Assembly (NCBI RefSeq): GCF_014205255.1
Contig: NZ_JACHNE010000001.1
Span: forward strand, 5,208,001 to 5,272,000
Length of the DNA: 64,000 bases
Source: Streptomyces caelestis
GTDB taxonomy: Bacteria; Actinomycetota; Actinomycetes; Streptomycetales; Streptomycetaceae
Direction of reading: 5' to 3'
Shown here: positions 15,202-23,364 of the stretch, piece by piece
Numbering within the stretch: the first letter of the stretch is position 1
How the letters are laid out: each line of letters begins with the position of its first letter
The notes under the pieces: generated by a model
The model's database searches: none
What the model was told of the DNA's origin: nothing
Seen by the model: the letters and a program-made list of their open reading frames with translations, nothing else
Program-made: the position numbers and the translations under genes

Positions 15202-16967
15202 CCGCGACCGGCTGGCTCCCCGCCGACGCCGGGGAACTCTTCGGCGCCGACGCCACAGCCGAGGAGTCGTACGAGGTCCTGACGGTCGACGTACCGCCGG
15301 CGGCCTGGATCTCCGCCCTGGAGACCGCACGCGACCGCCTGGGCTGCACGTACTTCGACTGGCTGAGCGCGGTCGACGAACCGGGCACGGGCTTCCGCGT
15401 CACGGCCCACGTCGCGGCGCTGTCCCCGCTCCGACGCCTCCTCCTGCGTACGACGGTCCCGCACGAGGCCCCCGCCCTGCCCTCGGCCGTCGATGTCTAC
15501 GCGGGTGCCGCCTGGCACGAACGCGAGACGCACGAGATGTTCGGCATCACCTTCGACGGCCACCCGGCGCTGGACCACCTCCTCCTGCCCGAGAACTTCG
15601 AAGGCCACCCCCTGCGCAAGGACTTCGTCCTGGCCGCACGCGTCGCCAAGGCCTGGCCCGGCGCGAAGGAACCCGGCGAGTCGGAACACGGCGGCCCCAA
15701 GCGCCGCCAGATGCTTCCCCCCGGCGTCCCCGACCCGAACGAATGGGGCCCCCTGAAGGGCCAACTCCCCCCGGCCCCGTCCCGCGGCGCCGCCCGCGCA
15801 ACAGCCGACCGCCCACCCCGAACCGCCACCCGCCCCGCAGGCGAACGCCCGGTGCGACGGACCCGTTCGGCGGGGGAAGGCTCGGCGAGCCAGGCCGCTT
15901 CCGGTGACGGGAGCACACCGCCTCCGACTGCCCCGCGCCGCAGCCGCTCGGCGGCGGAGGGCTCGGCGAGCCAGGCCGTGTCCGGGGAGTCGGCTGCTCC
16001 GGCATCGTCGGGGCCGCCTCCTGACCGCTCGGCGACGGAGGGCTCCGCCGGCCAAGCCGCGACGGGTGGTACGCCTCCCGAGTCTCCGGCTGCCCCGCGG
16101 CGGAGCCGTACGGCGGCGCAGGGCTCGGCGAGTCAGACCGCTTCCGGTGACGCGGGCACTTCGTCTCCGGCTGCTCCAGGCCGTGCACGAACGGCGGGGG
16201 AGGGCTCGGCGAGCCAGGCCACGACGGGTGATACGCCTCCCGAGTCTCCGGCTGCCCCGCGGCGGAGCCGTACGGCGGCGCAGGGCTCGGTAAGCCAGAC
16301 GTCCACCGACCCTGAATCCACGACGTCCAGCACCGATTCCCAGGCGACCGAAGCCGAACCTGCGGCGACCGGGACCGGCTCCCAGCCGTCGGCCACCGAG
16401 CCGGAGCCATCAGCCGCCGAGCCCGGGTCCCCGACCACCTCGGCGGAGCCGCACCGGGCGCGAAGCGCGAGCGACGGCTCGGCGTCGCAGCGGACGCAGC
16501 CAGGTGCCTCCGGCCCTCGCCGGGCGCGCAGCGCATCGGAGGGCTCAGCCAGCCGGCGGGCCGCACCCGACCCCCGCGACAGCCGGCCGGGCACGGCTTC
16601 ACGCGCCCCGCGCAGCACGGACGCCCCCTGGCACCACGCCCGCCCGGCCTTCGACGAACCGGCTCCCGAACCGTCGCCCGAGGCCGGCCCGTTGCCGGCT
16701 CCCGAGCCGTCGGGTGACTCGAAGACCCCGAACACCGCCTCGGAGTCACCGGACACCCCGAAGCCGACGGACAGTGCGATGTCCCCCGACAGCACGAAGG
16801 TAACGCACAACCCGAAGACTCCCGAGCCTGCGGAGGCTTCCGAGCCTGCGGAGGCTCCCGAGCCCGCGGACAGCCCCGGGCTCTCGGACGCCCCCGACAC
16901 CCCGGAACCGACGAGCAGCCGGCAGCCAACCGATATCCCCGAAGACCCCGCAGGAGGCCCGCGGTGA
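15198..16967 (+). CDS. nuoC: NADH-quinone oxidoreductase-like subunit C with a ~400-residue repetitive tail
   Basis: 589 residues. The first ~185 form the 30-kDa (NuoC) domain; its signature is WHERETHEMFGITFDGHPALDHLLLPENFEGHPLRKDF, here at about 106-143. Standard NuoC is 180-250 residues. The remaining ~400 residues are Ser/Ala/Pro/Glu-rich and contain eight copies of a degenerate motif around RSRSAAEGSASQ (starting near residues 221, 248, 277, 302, 329, 356, 420 and 442), then an acidic Pro-rich end. ATGA overlap with nuoB and GTGA overlap with nuoH show the tail is in frame and translated. There is no fused NuoD domain, unlike NuoCD proteins. The tail is probably disordered; its function is unknown. 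Confidence 0.93.
   Translation: MTATGWLPADAGELFGADATAEESYEVLTVDVPPAAWISALETARDRLGCTYFDWLSAVDEPGTGFRVTAHVAALSPLRRLLLRTTVPHEAPALPSAVDVYAGAAWHERETHEMFGITFDGHPALDHLLLPENFEGHPLRKDFVLAARVAKAWPGAKEPGESEHGGPKRRQMLPPGVPDPNEWGPLKGQLPPAPSRGAARATADRPPRTATRPAGERPVRRTRSAGEGSASQAASGDGSTPPPTAPRRSRSAAEGSASQAVSGESAAPASSGPPPDRSATEGSAGQAATGGTPPESPAAPRRSRTAAQGSASQTASGDAGTSSPAAPGRARTAGEGSASQATTGDTPPESPAAPRRSRTAAQGSVSQTSTDPESTTSSTDSQATEAEPAATGTGSQPSATEPEPSAAEPGSPTTSAEPHRARSASDGSASQRTQPGASGPRRARSASEGSASRRAAPDPRDSRPGTASRAPRSTDAPWHHARPAFDEPAPEPSPEAGPLPAPEPSGDSKTPNTASESPDTPKPTDSAMSPDSTKVTHNPKTPEPAEASEPAEAPEPADSPGLSDAPDTPEPTSSRQPTDIPEDPAGGPR
15858..16560 (+). repeat. Degenerate coding repeat in the nuoC tail
   Basis: Eight spaced copies of a roughly 12-codon motif (R-x-R-[ST]-A-x-[EQD]-G-S-[AV]-S-Q). 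Spacing is irregular (25-60 codons) and the copies have diverged, so it expanded by segmental duplication and drifted. Two longer blocks (the regions after residues 290 and 346) are nearly identical at the DNA level. Confidence 0.8.
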
Positions 16968-17932
16968 ACGACGTGCTCGACGTCACCCTGCGACTCCTGA
17001 TCGTCTTCGTCGTCTTCCTCACCTTCCCCCTGATCATCGGCCAGACCGAACACAAGGTGATGGCCCACATGCAGGGCCGCCTCGGCCCCATGTACGCCGG
17101 CGGCTTCCACGGCTGGGCCCAGCTGATCGCCGACGGCGTGAAGTTCGCGCAGAAGGAGGACATCGTCCCCGCGGGCGCGGACCGCCGCATCTTCCAACTG
17201 GCCCCCGCCGTCGCCCTCCTGCCGTACCTCCTCGTCCTGCTCGCCATCCCCATCGGCCCGGACGAGGGAGCCGTCGGCCAGGTCATCGACGCGGGCGTCT
17301 TCTTCGTCCTGGCGGTCATGGGCGTCGGCGTCCTCGGCTCGCTCATGGCCGGCTGGGCGTCCGCGAACAAGTTCTCCCTCCTCGGCGGCCTCCGCACCGC
17401 CGCCCAGCTCCTCGCCTACGAACTCCCGATGCTCCTGACCGCCGCCTCGGTGGCCATGGCGGCCGGCACCGTCTCGATCCCCGGCATCCTCGACGCCTTC
17501 GAGTGGTGGTGGCTGCCCTGGCAGATCGTCGGCGCGATCGTCTTCTTCGTGGCCGGCCTCGCCGAACTCCAGCGCCCGCCCTTCGACATGCCCGTCGCCG
17601 ACTCGGAGATCATCTTCGGCGCGTACACCGAGTACACCGGCCTCCGCTTCGCCCTCTTCCTCCTCGCCGAGTACGCCGGAATCGTCGTCCTGTGCGGCCT
17701 GACCACCGTCCTCTTCCTGGGCGGCTGGCACGGCCCCTGGGGCGCCGACGGCCTCGGCTGGGTCTGGACCCTGCTGAAGACCGCCGTCCTGGCCTTCATC
17801 GTGATCTGGCTCCGCGTCACCTACCCCCGCCTGCGCGAGGACCAGCTCCAGAAACTCTCCTGGACCCTCCTCGTCCCCCTCTCCCTCGCCCAGATCGCCC
17901 TCACCGGCATCGTCAAGGTGGTGATCAACTAA
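16964..17932 (+). CDS. nuoH: NADH-quinone oxidoreductase-like subunit H
   Basis: 322-residue multi-spanning membrane subunit that forms the quinone chamber and the E-channel start. Family text: QTEHKVMAHMQGRLGPMYAG (first loop), KEDIVPAGADRRIFQLAP, and AELQRPPFDMPVADSEIIFGAYTEYTG, equivalent to the AE(G/T)NRAPFDLPEAE segment. The usual A-E-T/G-N-R-A is A-E-L-Q-R-P here, a mild deviation at a conserved loop. It starts with a GTG overlapping the nuoC stop (GTGA). Retention of NuoH without NuoD in the operon is notable, since the two together make the quinone site. Confidence 0.94.
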   Translation: MNDVLDVTLRLLIVFVVFLTFPLIIGQTEHKVMAHMQGRLGPMYAGGFHGWAQLIADGVKFAQKEDIVPAGADRRIFQLAPAVALLPYLLVLLAIPIGPDEGAVGQVIDAGVFFVLAVMGVGVLGSLMAGWASANKFSLLGGLRTAAQLLAYELPMLLTAASVAMAAGTVSIPGILDAFEWWWLPWQIVGAIVFFVAGLAELQRPPFDMPVADSEIIFGAYTEYTGLRFALFLLAEYAGIVVLCGLTTVLFLGGWHGPWGADGLGWVWTLLKTAVLAFIVIWLRVTYPRLREDQLQKLSWTLLVPLSLAQIALTGIVKVVIN

Positions 17933-17934
17933 CC

Positions 17935-18753
17935 ATGGCCCCCATCCCCGGCTCCGGCCTCGCCAAGGGCCTGGCCGTCACCCTCCGCACGATGACGAAG
18001 AAGTCCGTCACCGCGCAGTACCCGGACGCCCAGCCCGACCTCCCGCCCCGCACCCGCGGTGTGATCGGCCTGTTCGAGGAGAACTGCACGGTCTGCATGC
18101 TGTGCGCCCGTGAGTGCCCGGACTGGTGCATCTACATCGACTCCCACAAGGAGACGGTCCCGGCGGCGGCCCCCGGCGGCCGCGAACGCAGCCGCAACGT
18201 CCTCGACCGCTTCGCCATCGACTTCTCCCTGTGCATGTACTGCGGTATCTGCATCGAGGTCTGTCCTTTCGACGCCCTGTTCTGGTCCCCGGAGTTCGAG
18301 TACGCCGAGACCGACATCCGCGACCTCACCCACGAGCGCGACAAGCTCCGCGAGTGGATGTGGACCGTCCCGGCCCCACCGGCTCTCGACCCCGGCGCGG
18401 AGGAGCCGAAGGAACTCGCCACCGCCCGCAAGACCGCCGACAAGCTGGCCGCCCAGCAGGCCCCGCCCGCCGCCACCGAACCGCACGCCGACGAGCAGGC
18501 CCGCGCCGCGGAGCAGCCCACCCGCCCCCAGGGCGCCTCCAAGCAGCAGACCGACCAGCCGGAGCCGGATCACGCACAGCCGGATCACCCGACGCCGGGC
18601 CAGACGAAGCCGGATCACCCGACGCCGGGCCAGACGAAGCCGGATCACCCGACGCCGGGCCAGACGAAGCCGGATCACCCAAAGCTGGGTGAGGCGACGC
18701 CGGACCAGCTGAAGCCGGACCAGCCGACGCCCGGGCAGGAGGGCCGGGAATGA
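17935..18753 (+). CDS. nuoI: NADH-quinone oxidoreductase-like subunit I with a repetitive tail
   Basis: 272-residue ferredoxin-like subunit with two 4Fe-4S clusters: Cys51, Cys54, Cys57, Cys61 (CTVCMLCARECP) and Cys100, Cys103, Cys106, Cys110 (CMYCGICIEVCP). The domain proper ends near residue 145. A further ~125 residues are hydrophilic and end in tandem PDHPTPGQTK decapeptides. It starts 2 bases after nuoH and overlaps nuoJ by ATGA. In an operon lacking the NADH module, NuoI is the natural entry point for electrons from a ferredoxin (inference). Confidence 0.94.
   Translation: MAPIPGSGLAKGLAVTLRTMTKKSVTAQYPDAQPDLPPRTRGVIGLFEENCTVCMLCARECPDWCIYIDSHKETVPAAAPGGRERSRNVLDRFAIDFSLCMYCGICIEVCPFDALFWSPEFEYAETDIRDLTHERDKLREWMWTVPAPPALDPGAEEPKELATARKTADKLAAQQAPPAATEPHADEQARAAEQPTRPQGASKQQTDQPEPDHAQPDHPTPGQTKPDHPTPGQTKPDHPTPGQTKPDHPKLGEATPDQLKPDQPTPGQEGRE
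18581..18680 (+). repeat. Perfect 30-bp tandem repeat in the nuoI tail
   Basis: Three exact copies of a 30-base unit (CGGATCACCCGACGCCGGGC followed by CAGACGAAGC) plus a 10-base partial copy, encoding PDHPTPGQTK repeats. Perfect identity implies recent slippage expansion; the copy number probably varies between strains. Confidence 0.9.
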
Positions 18754-19394
18754 CCCTCACCGCAACCACCGGCCTCCTCGCGACGGGGCCGGCCACCACG
18801 GCCGCCGCCGAGACCCACGGCTTCCTCTCCCCGACGGGCGTCGAGATCGCCTTCCTCCTCGTCGGCCTGGTCACCTTCGGCGCCGCGCTCGTCACCGTCA
18901 CCACCCGGCAGCTGGTGCACGCCGCCCTGTGGCTGGTGGTGACCCTCGGCGGCCTGGCCGTCGAGTACCTCCTGCTCACCGCCGAGTTCATCGCCTGGGT
19001 GCAGGTCCTCATCTACGTCGGTTCCGTCGTCGTCCTCCTCCTGTTCGGTCTGATGCTCACCAGGGCCCCCATCGGCCGCTCCCCGGACGCCGACTCCGGC
19101 AACCGCTGGGCCGCCCTCACCGTGGCCGTCGCCGCCGCTGCCGCCCTGGTCTGGGTCGTCGTCGACGCCTTCCGCACCACCTGGATCGACCTGGACGGAC
19201 CCGCCGCCGGGTCCACCAAGGTCACCGGCGCGAGCCTCTTCCAGAACTGGGTCCTCCCCTTCGAGGCTCTTTCCGTCCTCCTCCTCGCCGCCCTGGTCGG
19301 CGCGATCGTCCTGTCCCGCAAGGCGAAGGCCGCCACGGCGACCGCGGCCGAGAGCACCCCGGCCCCCCGGAGCGAGCAGGAAGGGACCCGCTGA
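18750..19394 (+). CDS. nuoJ: NADH-quinone oxidoreductase-like subunit J
   Basis: 214-residue five-helix membrane subunit. Family features: IAFLLVGLVTFGAALVTVTTRQLVHAALWL and AEFIAWVQVLIYVGSVVVLLLFGLMLT, where the latter is the TM3 segment with its pi-bulge region. The C-terminal ~25 residues are Ala-rich and polar. The start ATG overlaps the nuoI stop (ATGA) and its stop overlaps nuoK (TGATG). Confidence 0.93.
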   Translation: MTLTATTGLLATGPATTAAAETHGFLSPTGVEIAFLLVGLVTFGAALVTVTTRQLVHAALWLVVTLGGLAVEYLLLTAEFIAWVQVLIYVGSVVVLLLFGLMLTRAPIGRSPDADSGNRWAALTVAVAAAAALVWVVVDAFRTTWIDLDGPAAGSTKVTGASLFQNWVLPFEALSVLLLAALVGAIVLSRKAKAATATAAESTPAPRSEQEGTR

Positions 19395-19792
19395 TGCACC
19401 TCGCCTATCCCGCCGTCCTCTCCGCCCTCCTCTTCTGCACGGGCCTGTACGGCGTCCTCGCCCGACGCAACGCGATCCTGGTCCTGATGTCGGTCGAGCT
19501 GATGCTCAACGCCGTCAACCTCAACCTGGTCGCCTTCGACGTCTGGCTCAGCAAGACCGCCGAAGAGACCCTGCACTCCGGCCAGGCCCTCACCCTGTTC
19601 ACCATCGCCATCGCCGCCGCCGAGATCGGCATCGGCCTGGCCATCGTCCTCGCCGTCCACCGCAACCGCGGCACCGCGGACATCGACAAGCTCCGCGACA
19701 CCGCCGAACGGCACGACCCCGACGGCACCGACCACGACGCCCTTACGGCCGAGCAGTCCGGCGAGGCCCAGAAGGCTGAGGCCACCGCGTGA
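19394..19792 (+). CDS. nuoK: NADH-quinone oxidoreductase-like subunit K
   Basis: 132-residue three-helix subunit. The two conserved membrane glutamates of the proton relay are present: Glu35 in LMSVELMLNAVNL and Glu77 in IAIAAAEIGIGLA. NuoK is usually about 100 residues; here a charged C-terminal extension of ~35 residues (DIDKLRDTAERHDPDG and on) follows. It is translationally coupled on both sides. Confidence 0.95.
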   Translation: MHLAYPAVLSALLFCTGLYGVLARRNAILVLMSVELMLNAVNLNLVAFDVWLSKTAEETLHSGQALTLFTIAIAAAEIGIGLAIVLAVHRNRGTADIDKLRDTAERHDPDGTDHDALTAEQSGEAQKAEATA

Positions 19793-21783
19793 CCACGACC
19801 ACCCTCGCCGTCCTCGTCCCCCTCCTTCCGTTCCTCGGTGCCGTCGCCGGCCTGCTCCTGGGCCGCACGGCACCCGGCTTCGTCCGCCCGCTCGCCGTCC
19901 TGCCGACGCTCACCTCCCTGGTGCTCGCCGCGCTGGTCGCCGCGCGGCAAGGCGGTGACGCGGTCGTCAACGCGGCCACGGAACTCACCCCCACCGGCTC
20001 CGTCCCGATCGAACTCGCCCTGCACATCGACGGCTTCGCCGCCCTCGTCGCCGTCCTCGTCGGGCTCGTAGCCTCCTGCGTGCAGATCTACTCGACGGGC
20101 TACCTGCGCGACGACCCGCGCTACCCCTCGTACGCCGCCCTCGTCTCCCTCTTCACCTCCGCGATGCTCCTGGTCGTCTACTCCGGTGACCTGATCGTGC
20201 TGCTGGTCGGCTGGGAAGTCATGGGCATCTGCTCCTACTTCCTGGTCGGCCACTACTGGGAGACCCCGGAAGCCCGCGCCGCCTCCCTCAAGGCCTTCCT
20301 GGTCACCAAGCTCGGCGACGTCCCCTTCCTCATCGGCCTGTTCGCCCTGGCCACCGACGCCGGTTCGTTCCGCATCACCCGGGTCCTCGGCGCCGTCGCG
20401 AGCGGCTCGCTCGACCACCCGACTCTGATCGCCCTGCTGCTCCTGGCGGGCGTGGCGGGCAAGTCCGCGCAGTTCCCGCTGCACACCTGGCTCCCCGACG
20501 CGATGGCGGGCCCGACCCCCGTCTCCGCGCTGATCCACGCCGCGACGATGGTCGCCGCCGGTGTCTACTTCATCGCCCGTCTCCTCCCGCTGTTCGAGGC
20601 CTCCCAGGCCGCGATGGTCGTCCTCGCCGTCATGGCGGCCGTCACGATGGCGGGCTCGGCGCTCGCCGCGCTCGCCCAGGACGACATCAAGCGCGTCCTC
20701 GCCTACTCGACGATCGGCCAGCTCGGCTACATGTCCGGCGCCCTCGCCGTCGGCGACCGCGGCGCCGCCGTCTTCCACCTCCTGTCCCATGGCGCCTTCA
20801 AGGCGCTGCTGTTCCTCGCGGCCGGCGTGATCATCCACGCCGCCGGCACCAACTCGCTCGCCGCGATGTCCCGCATGCGGAACCTGCGCGACCGCATCCC
20901 CGACGCCTACTGGACGATGACCGTGGCGCTCCTCGCGCTCGCCGCGATCCCGCCGTTCAGCGGCTTCTTCTCCAAGGAGGCCGTCCTCGGCGTCGCCGAA
21001 CACGTCGTCACCGGACACACCGCGCACGCCCCTGCCGCCGCAGGCTGGATCGTCCTCGTCGCCGGCCTGCTCACGGCCGTGCTCACCGCCGCCTACGCGA
21101 TGCGCCTGTGGCTGCTGGCCTTCCGCGGCCGGGGCGCCGAAGCCCCCGACCACGGCAGGCAGCCGCTGACGATGACCGTCGTGCTGTGGGTGCTCGCCGC
21201 CCCGTCCCTGGCCTTCGGCGGCTTCGCGTTCCGCCTGCTGCCCGACTGGTTCGACGGCCGCGACCTCAACCCGACCCTCACGACCTCCGTGCTCGGCACG
21301 GGCGTGGCCCTGGTCGGCGGCATCGTCACCTACGGCGCCTGGCGGCACACCACTGCGCTCACCGCACGCGTCCCGCTGGGCGCGGTCGCGGCCCACCCCG
21401 AGGGCGACGCCGCCCAGGTCGAGGCGGAGGCCATCGCCACCCACAAGCCGGCCTACGGCGACATCGCCTACGCGCCCGACCCCGCCGACCCCGGACGGCT
21501 CCTGCTCGGCCCGCTGCACCGCCACGCGGCCGCCGGCTTCCACCTGGACGCCGTGTACCGGGCCCTCTTCGTCCGGCCGGTCCAGGCCGGGGCGAGCCTC
21601 GTGCGGTTCCTGGACCGGGAGGTCGTCGAGACCTACGTACGCGGAGCGGGTGCGCTGCCCCGCTGGCTCGGCGCCGCCGTACGGCGCGCCCAGACCGGCA
21701 ACGTCCAGACCTATGTGAGCGCGCTGCTCGCCGGCACCGTCGTCCTCGCGGTCGCCGTCGTCCTCGTCGCCACGGGAGCGTGA
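19789..21783 (+). CDS. nuoL: NADH-quinone oxidoreductase-like subunit L (antiporter-like)
   Basis: 664-residue distal proton-pumping subunit related to Mrp antiporters. The proton path residues are visible: Glu in VGWEVMGICSYFLVGHYWE (helix 5), Lys in AGVAGKSAQFPLHTWLPDAM (helix 7, broken helix) and Lys in FKALLFLAAGVIIHA (helix 12 region). The C-terminal lateral-helix region is present, so the length is normal. It starts with GTG overlapping the nuoK stop. Confidence 0.96.
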   Translation: MTTTTLAVLVPLLPFLGAVAGLLLGRTAPGFVRPLAVLPTLTSLVLAALVAARQGGDAVVNAATELTPTGSVPIELALHIDGFAALVAVLVGLVASCVQIYSTGYLRDDPRYPSYAALVSLFTSAMLLVVYSGDLIVLLVGWEVMGICSYFLVGHYWETPEARAASLKAFLVTKLGDVPFLIGLFALATDAGSFRITRVLGAVASGSLDHPTLIALLLLAGVAGKSAQFPLHTWLPDAMAGPTPVSALIHAATMVAAGVYFIARLLPLFEASQAAMVVLAVMAAVTMAGSALAALAQDDIKRVLAYSTIGQLGYMSGALAVGDRGAAVFHLLSHGAFKALLFLAAGVIIHAAGTNSLAAMSRMRNLRDRIPDAYWTMTVALLALAAIPPFSGFFSKEAVLGVAEHVVTGHTAHAPAAAGWIVLVAGLLTAVLTAAYAMRLWLLAFRGRGAEAPDHGRQPLTMTVVLWVLAAPSLAFGGFAFRLLPDWFDGRDLNPTLTTSVLGTGVALVGGIVTYGAWRHTTALTARVPLGAVAAHPEGDAAQVEAEAIATHKPAYGDIAYAPDPADPGRLLLGPLHRHAAAGFHLDAVYRALFVRPVQAGASLVRFLDREVVETYVRGAGALPRWLGAAVRRAQTGNVQTYVSALLAGTVVLAVAVVLVATGA

Positions 21784-21789
21784 GCAGGC

Positions 21790-23364
21790 GTGATCGATAT
21801 CAACGAGTCCGTGATGCAGTTCCTTCTGGCGTTCGTCGTCGTCGGGCCGCTCCTCGGCGCGGCCACGGCTCTCCTGCCGGCCCCGCCCGGGCTGAAGGGG
21901 AAGTCACCCGAGCAGGCCGTGCTCCGGCACGGCGTCACCGTCACCGGCGCCGTCCTCATCGCGGCGATCGTCCTCGCGCTCGGCTTCGACCACGACCAGC
22001 CGTCGAAGATGCAGGCCAGCACGGACATCAGCTGGATCCCCGCACTCGACGTACGCATCCACCTCGGCATCGACGGCATCTCCCTCCCCCTTCTGGTCCT
22101 GACCGCGCTGCTGACCTTCCTCTGCGCGCTCTACTCGTACTTCAAGATGCCCGCGGGTCCGGCCCCGAAGGCCTTCGTCGCCCTGCTGCTCGTCCTCGAG
22201 TCCGGCACGCTCGCGACGTTTGCCGTCCTCGACCTGCTGCTGTTCTTCCTCGCCTTCGAGATGGTTCTCATCCCGATGTACTTCCTCATCGCCCGCTGGG
22301 GCGGCGAGGGCCGGAGCCAGGCCGCTTGGCGGTTCATCCTCTACACGCTGCTCGGCTCCGTGGTCATGCTGCTCGGCCTGCTCCTGATCGGGATCAAGGC
22401 GGGCACGTTCGACATGATGGCACTCGCCACTGACAACGGCCGGTCGCTGACCACATCCGTGCAGGTCATCGCCGTTCTGGCGATCGGGATCGGCCTCGCC
22501 GTCAAGACGCCGATGTGGCCGCTGCACAGCTGGCTGCCCGACGCCCACACCGCCGCGCCGACCGTCGGCTCGGTCCTGCTGGCCGGTGTCCTGCTGAAGA
22601 TGGGTACGTACGGGTTCGTCCGGATCATCCTCCCCATCGCACCGGACGGCTTCCGCACGTTCGCGCCCTACCTCGCAGCGCTCGCCGTCGTCGGCATCAT
22701 CTACGGATCCCTGGCCTGCCTGGCCCTCGCCAAGCAGGGCGCGAAGGGCGACCTCAAACGCCTCATCGCCTACTCCTCCGTCGGCCACATGGGCTTCGTC
22801 CTGCTCGGCATCGCCACGATGACCCCGGCCGGCGTGAACGGCGCCCTGTTCGCCAACATCGCCCACGGCCTCATCACCGGCCTGCTCTTCTTCCTCGTCG
22901 GTGCGCTGAAGGACCGCACCGGCACCACCGACCTCGACACCCTCGCGGAGGAGACCGGAGCCGCGCTCTACGGCAGGGCCCCGCGCCTCGGCGGCCTGCT
23001 CGCCTTCGCCGCCGTCGCCTCGCTCGGTCTGCCGGGCCTGGCCGGTTTCTGGGGCGAGATGCTGGCGCTGTTCGGGGCCTTCCAGCCCGCAGCCGGCCTC
23101 AGCCGTCCCGCCTTCCTCACCTTCATGGCGATCGGCGCGTTCGGCACCCTGCTGACGGCCGCGTACCTGCTGATCGTGGTCCGCCGGGTCTGCATGGGAG
23201 CCCTGCCCAAGGACGCTCCCAGGCTCACCGACGTCCGCAGTTACGAGTTCGCGGCCTGGGCCCCGCTCGTCGTTCTCACCGTCGTCGCCGGCCTGTGGCC
23301 CAGGGCCCTCCTCGGCCTGAGTGACCCCGCCGTCCAGCAGCTCCTCGCAGGAGGCACCCGATGA
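21790..23364 (+). CDS. nuoM: NADH-quinone oxidoreductase-like subunit M (antiporter-like)
   Basis: 524-residue antiporter-like subunit. Conserved Glu in FEMVLIPMYFLIARWGGEG, Lys in GLAVKTPMWPLHSWLPDAH and the LKRLIAYSSVGHMGFV and NIAHGLITGLLFFLVGAL helices identify it. Starts at GTG 6 bp after the nuoL stop; its end overlaps nuoN by ATGA. Confidence 0.96.
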   Translation: MIDINESVMQFLLAFVVVGPLLGAATALLPAPPGLKGKSPEQAVLRHGVTVTGAVLIAAIVLALGFDHDQPSKMQASTDISWIPALDVRIHLGIDGISLPLLVLTALLTFLCALYSYFKMPAGPAPKAFVALLLVLESGTLATFAVLDLLLFFLAFEMVLIPMYFLIARWGGEGRSQAAWRFILYTLLGSVVMLLGLLLIGIKAGTFDMMALATDNGRSLTTSVQVIAVLAIGIGLAVKTPMWPLHSWLPDAHTAAPTVGSVLLAGVLLKMGTYGFVRIILPIAPDGFRTFAPYLAALAVVGIIYGSLACLALAKQGAKGDLKRLIAYSSVGHMGFVLLGIATMTPAGVNGALFANIAHGLITGLLFFLVGALKDRTGTTDLDTLAEETGAALYGRAPRLGGLLAFAAVASLGLPGLAGFWGEMLALFGAFQPAAGLSRPAFLTFMAIGAFGTLLTAAYLLIVVRRVCMGALPKDAPRLTDVRSYEFAAWAPLVVLTVVAGLWPRALLGLSDPAVQQLLAGGTR

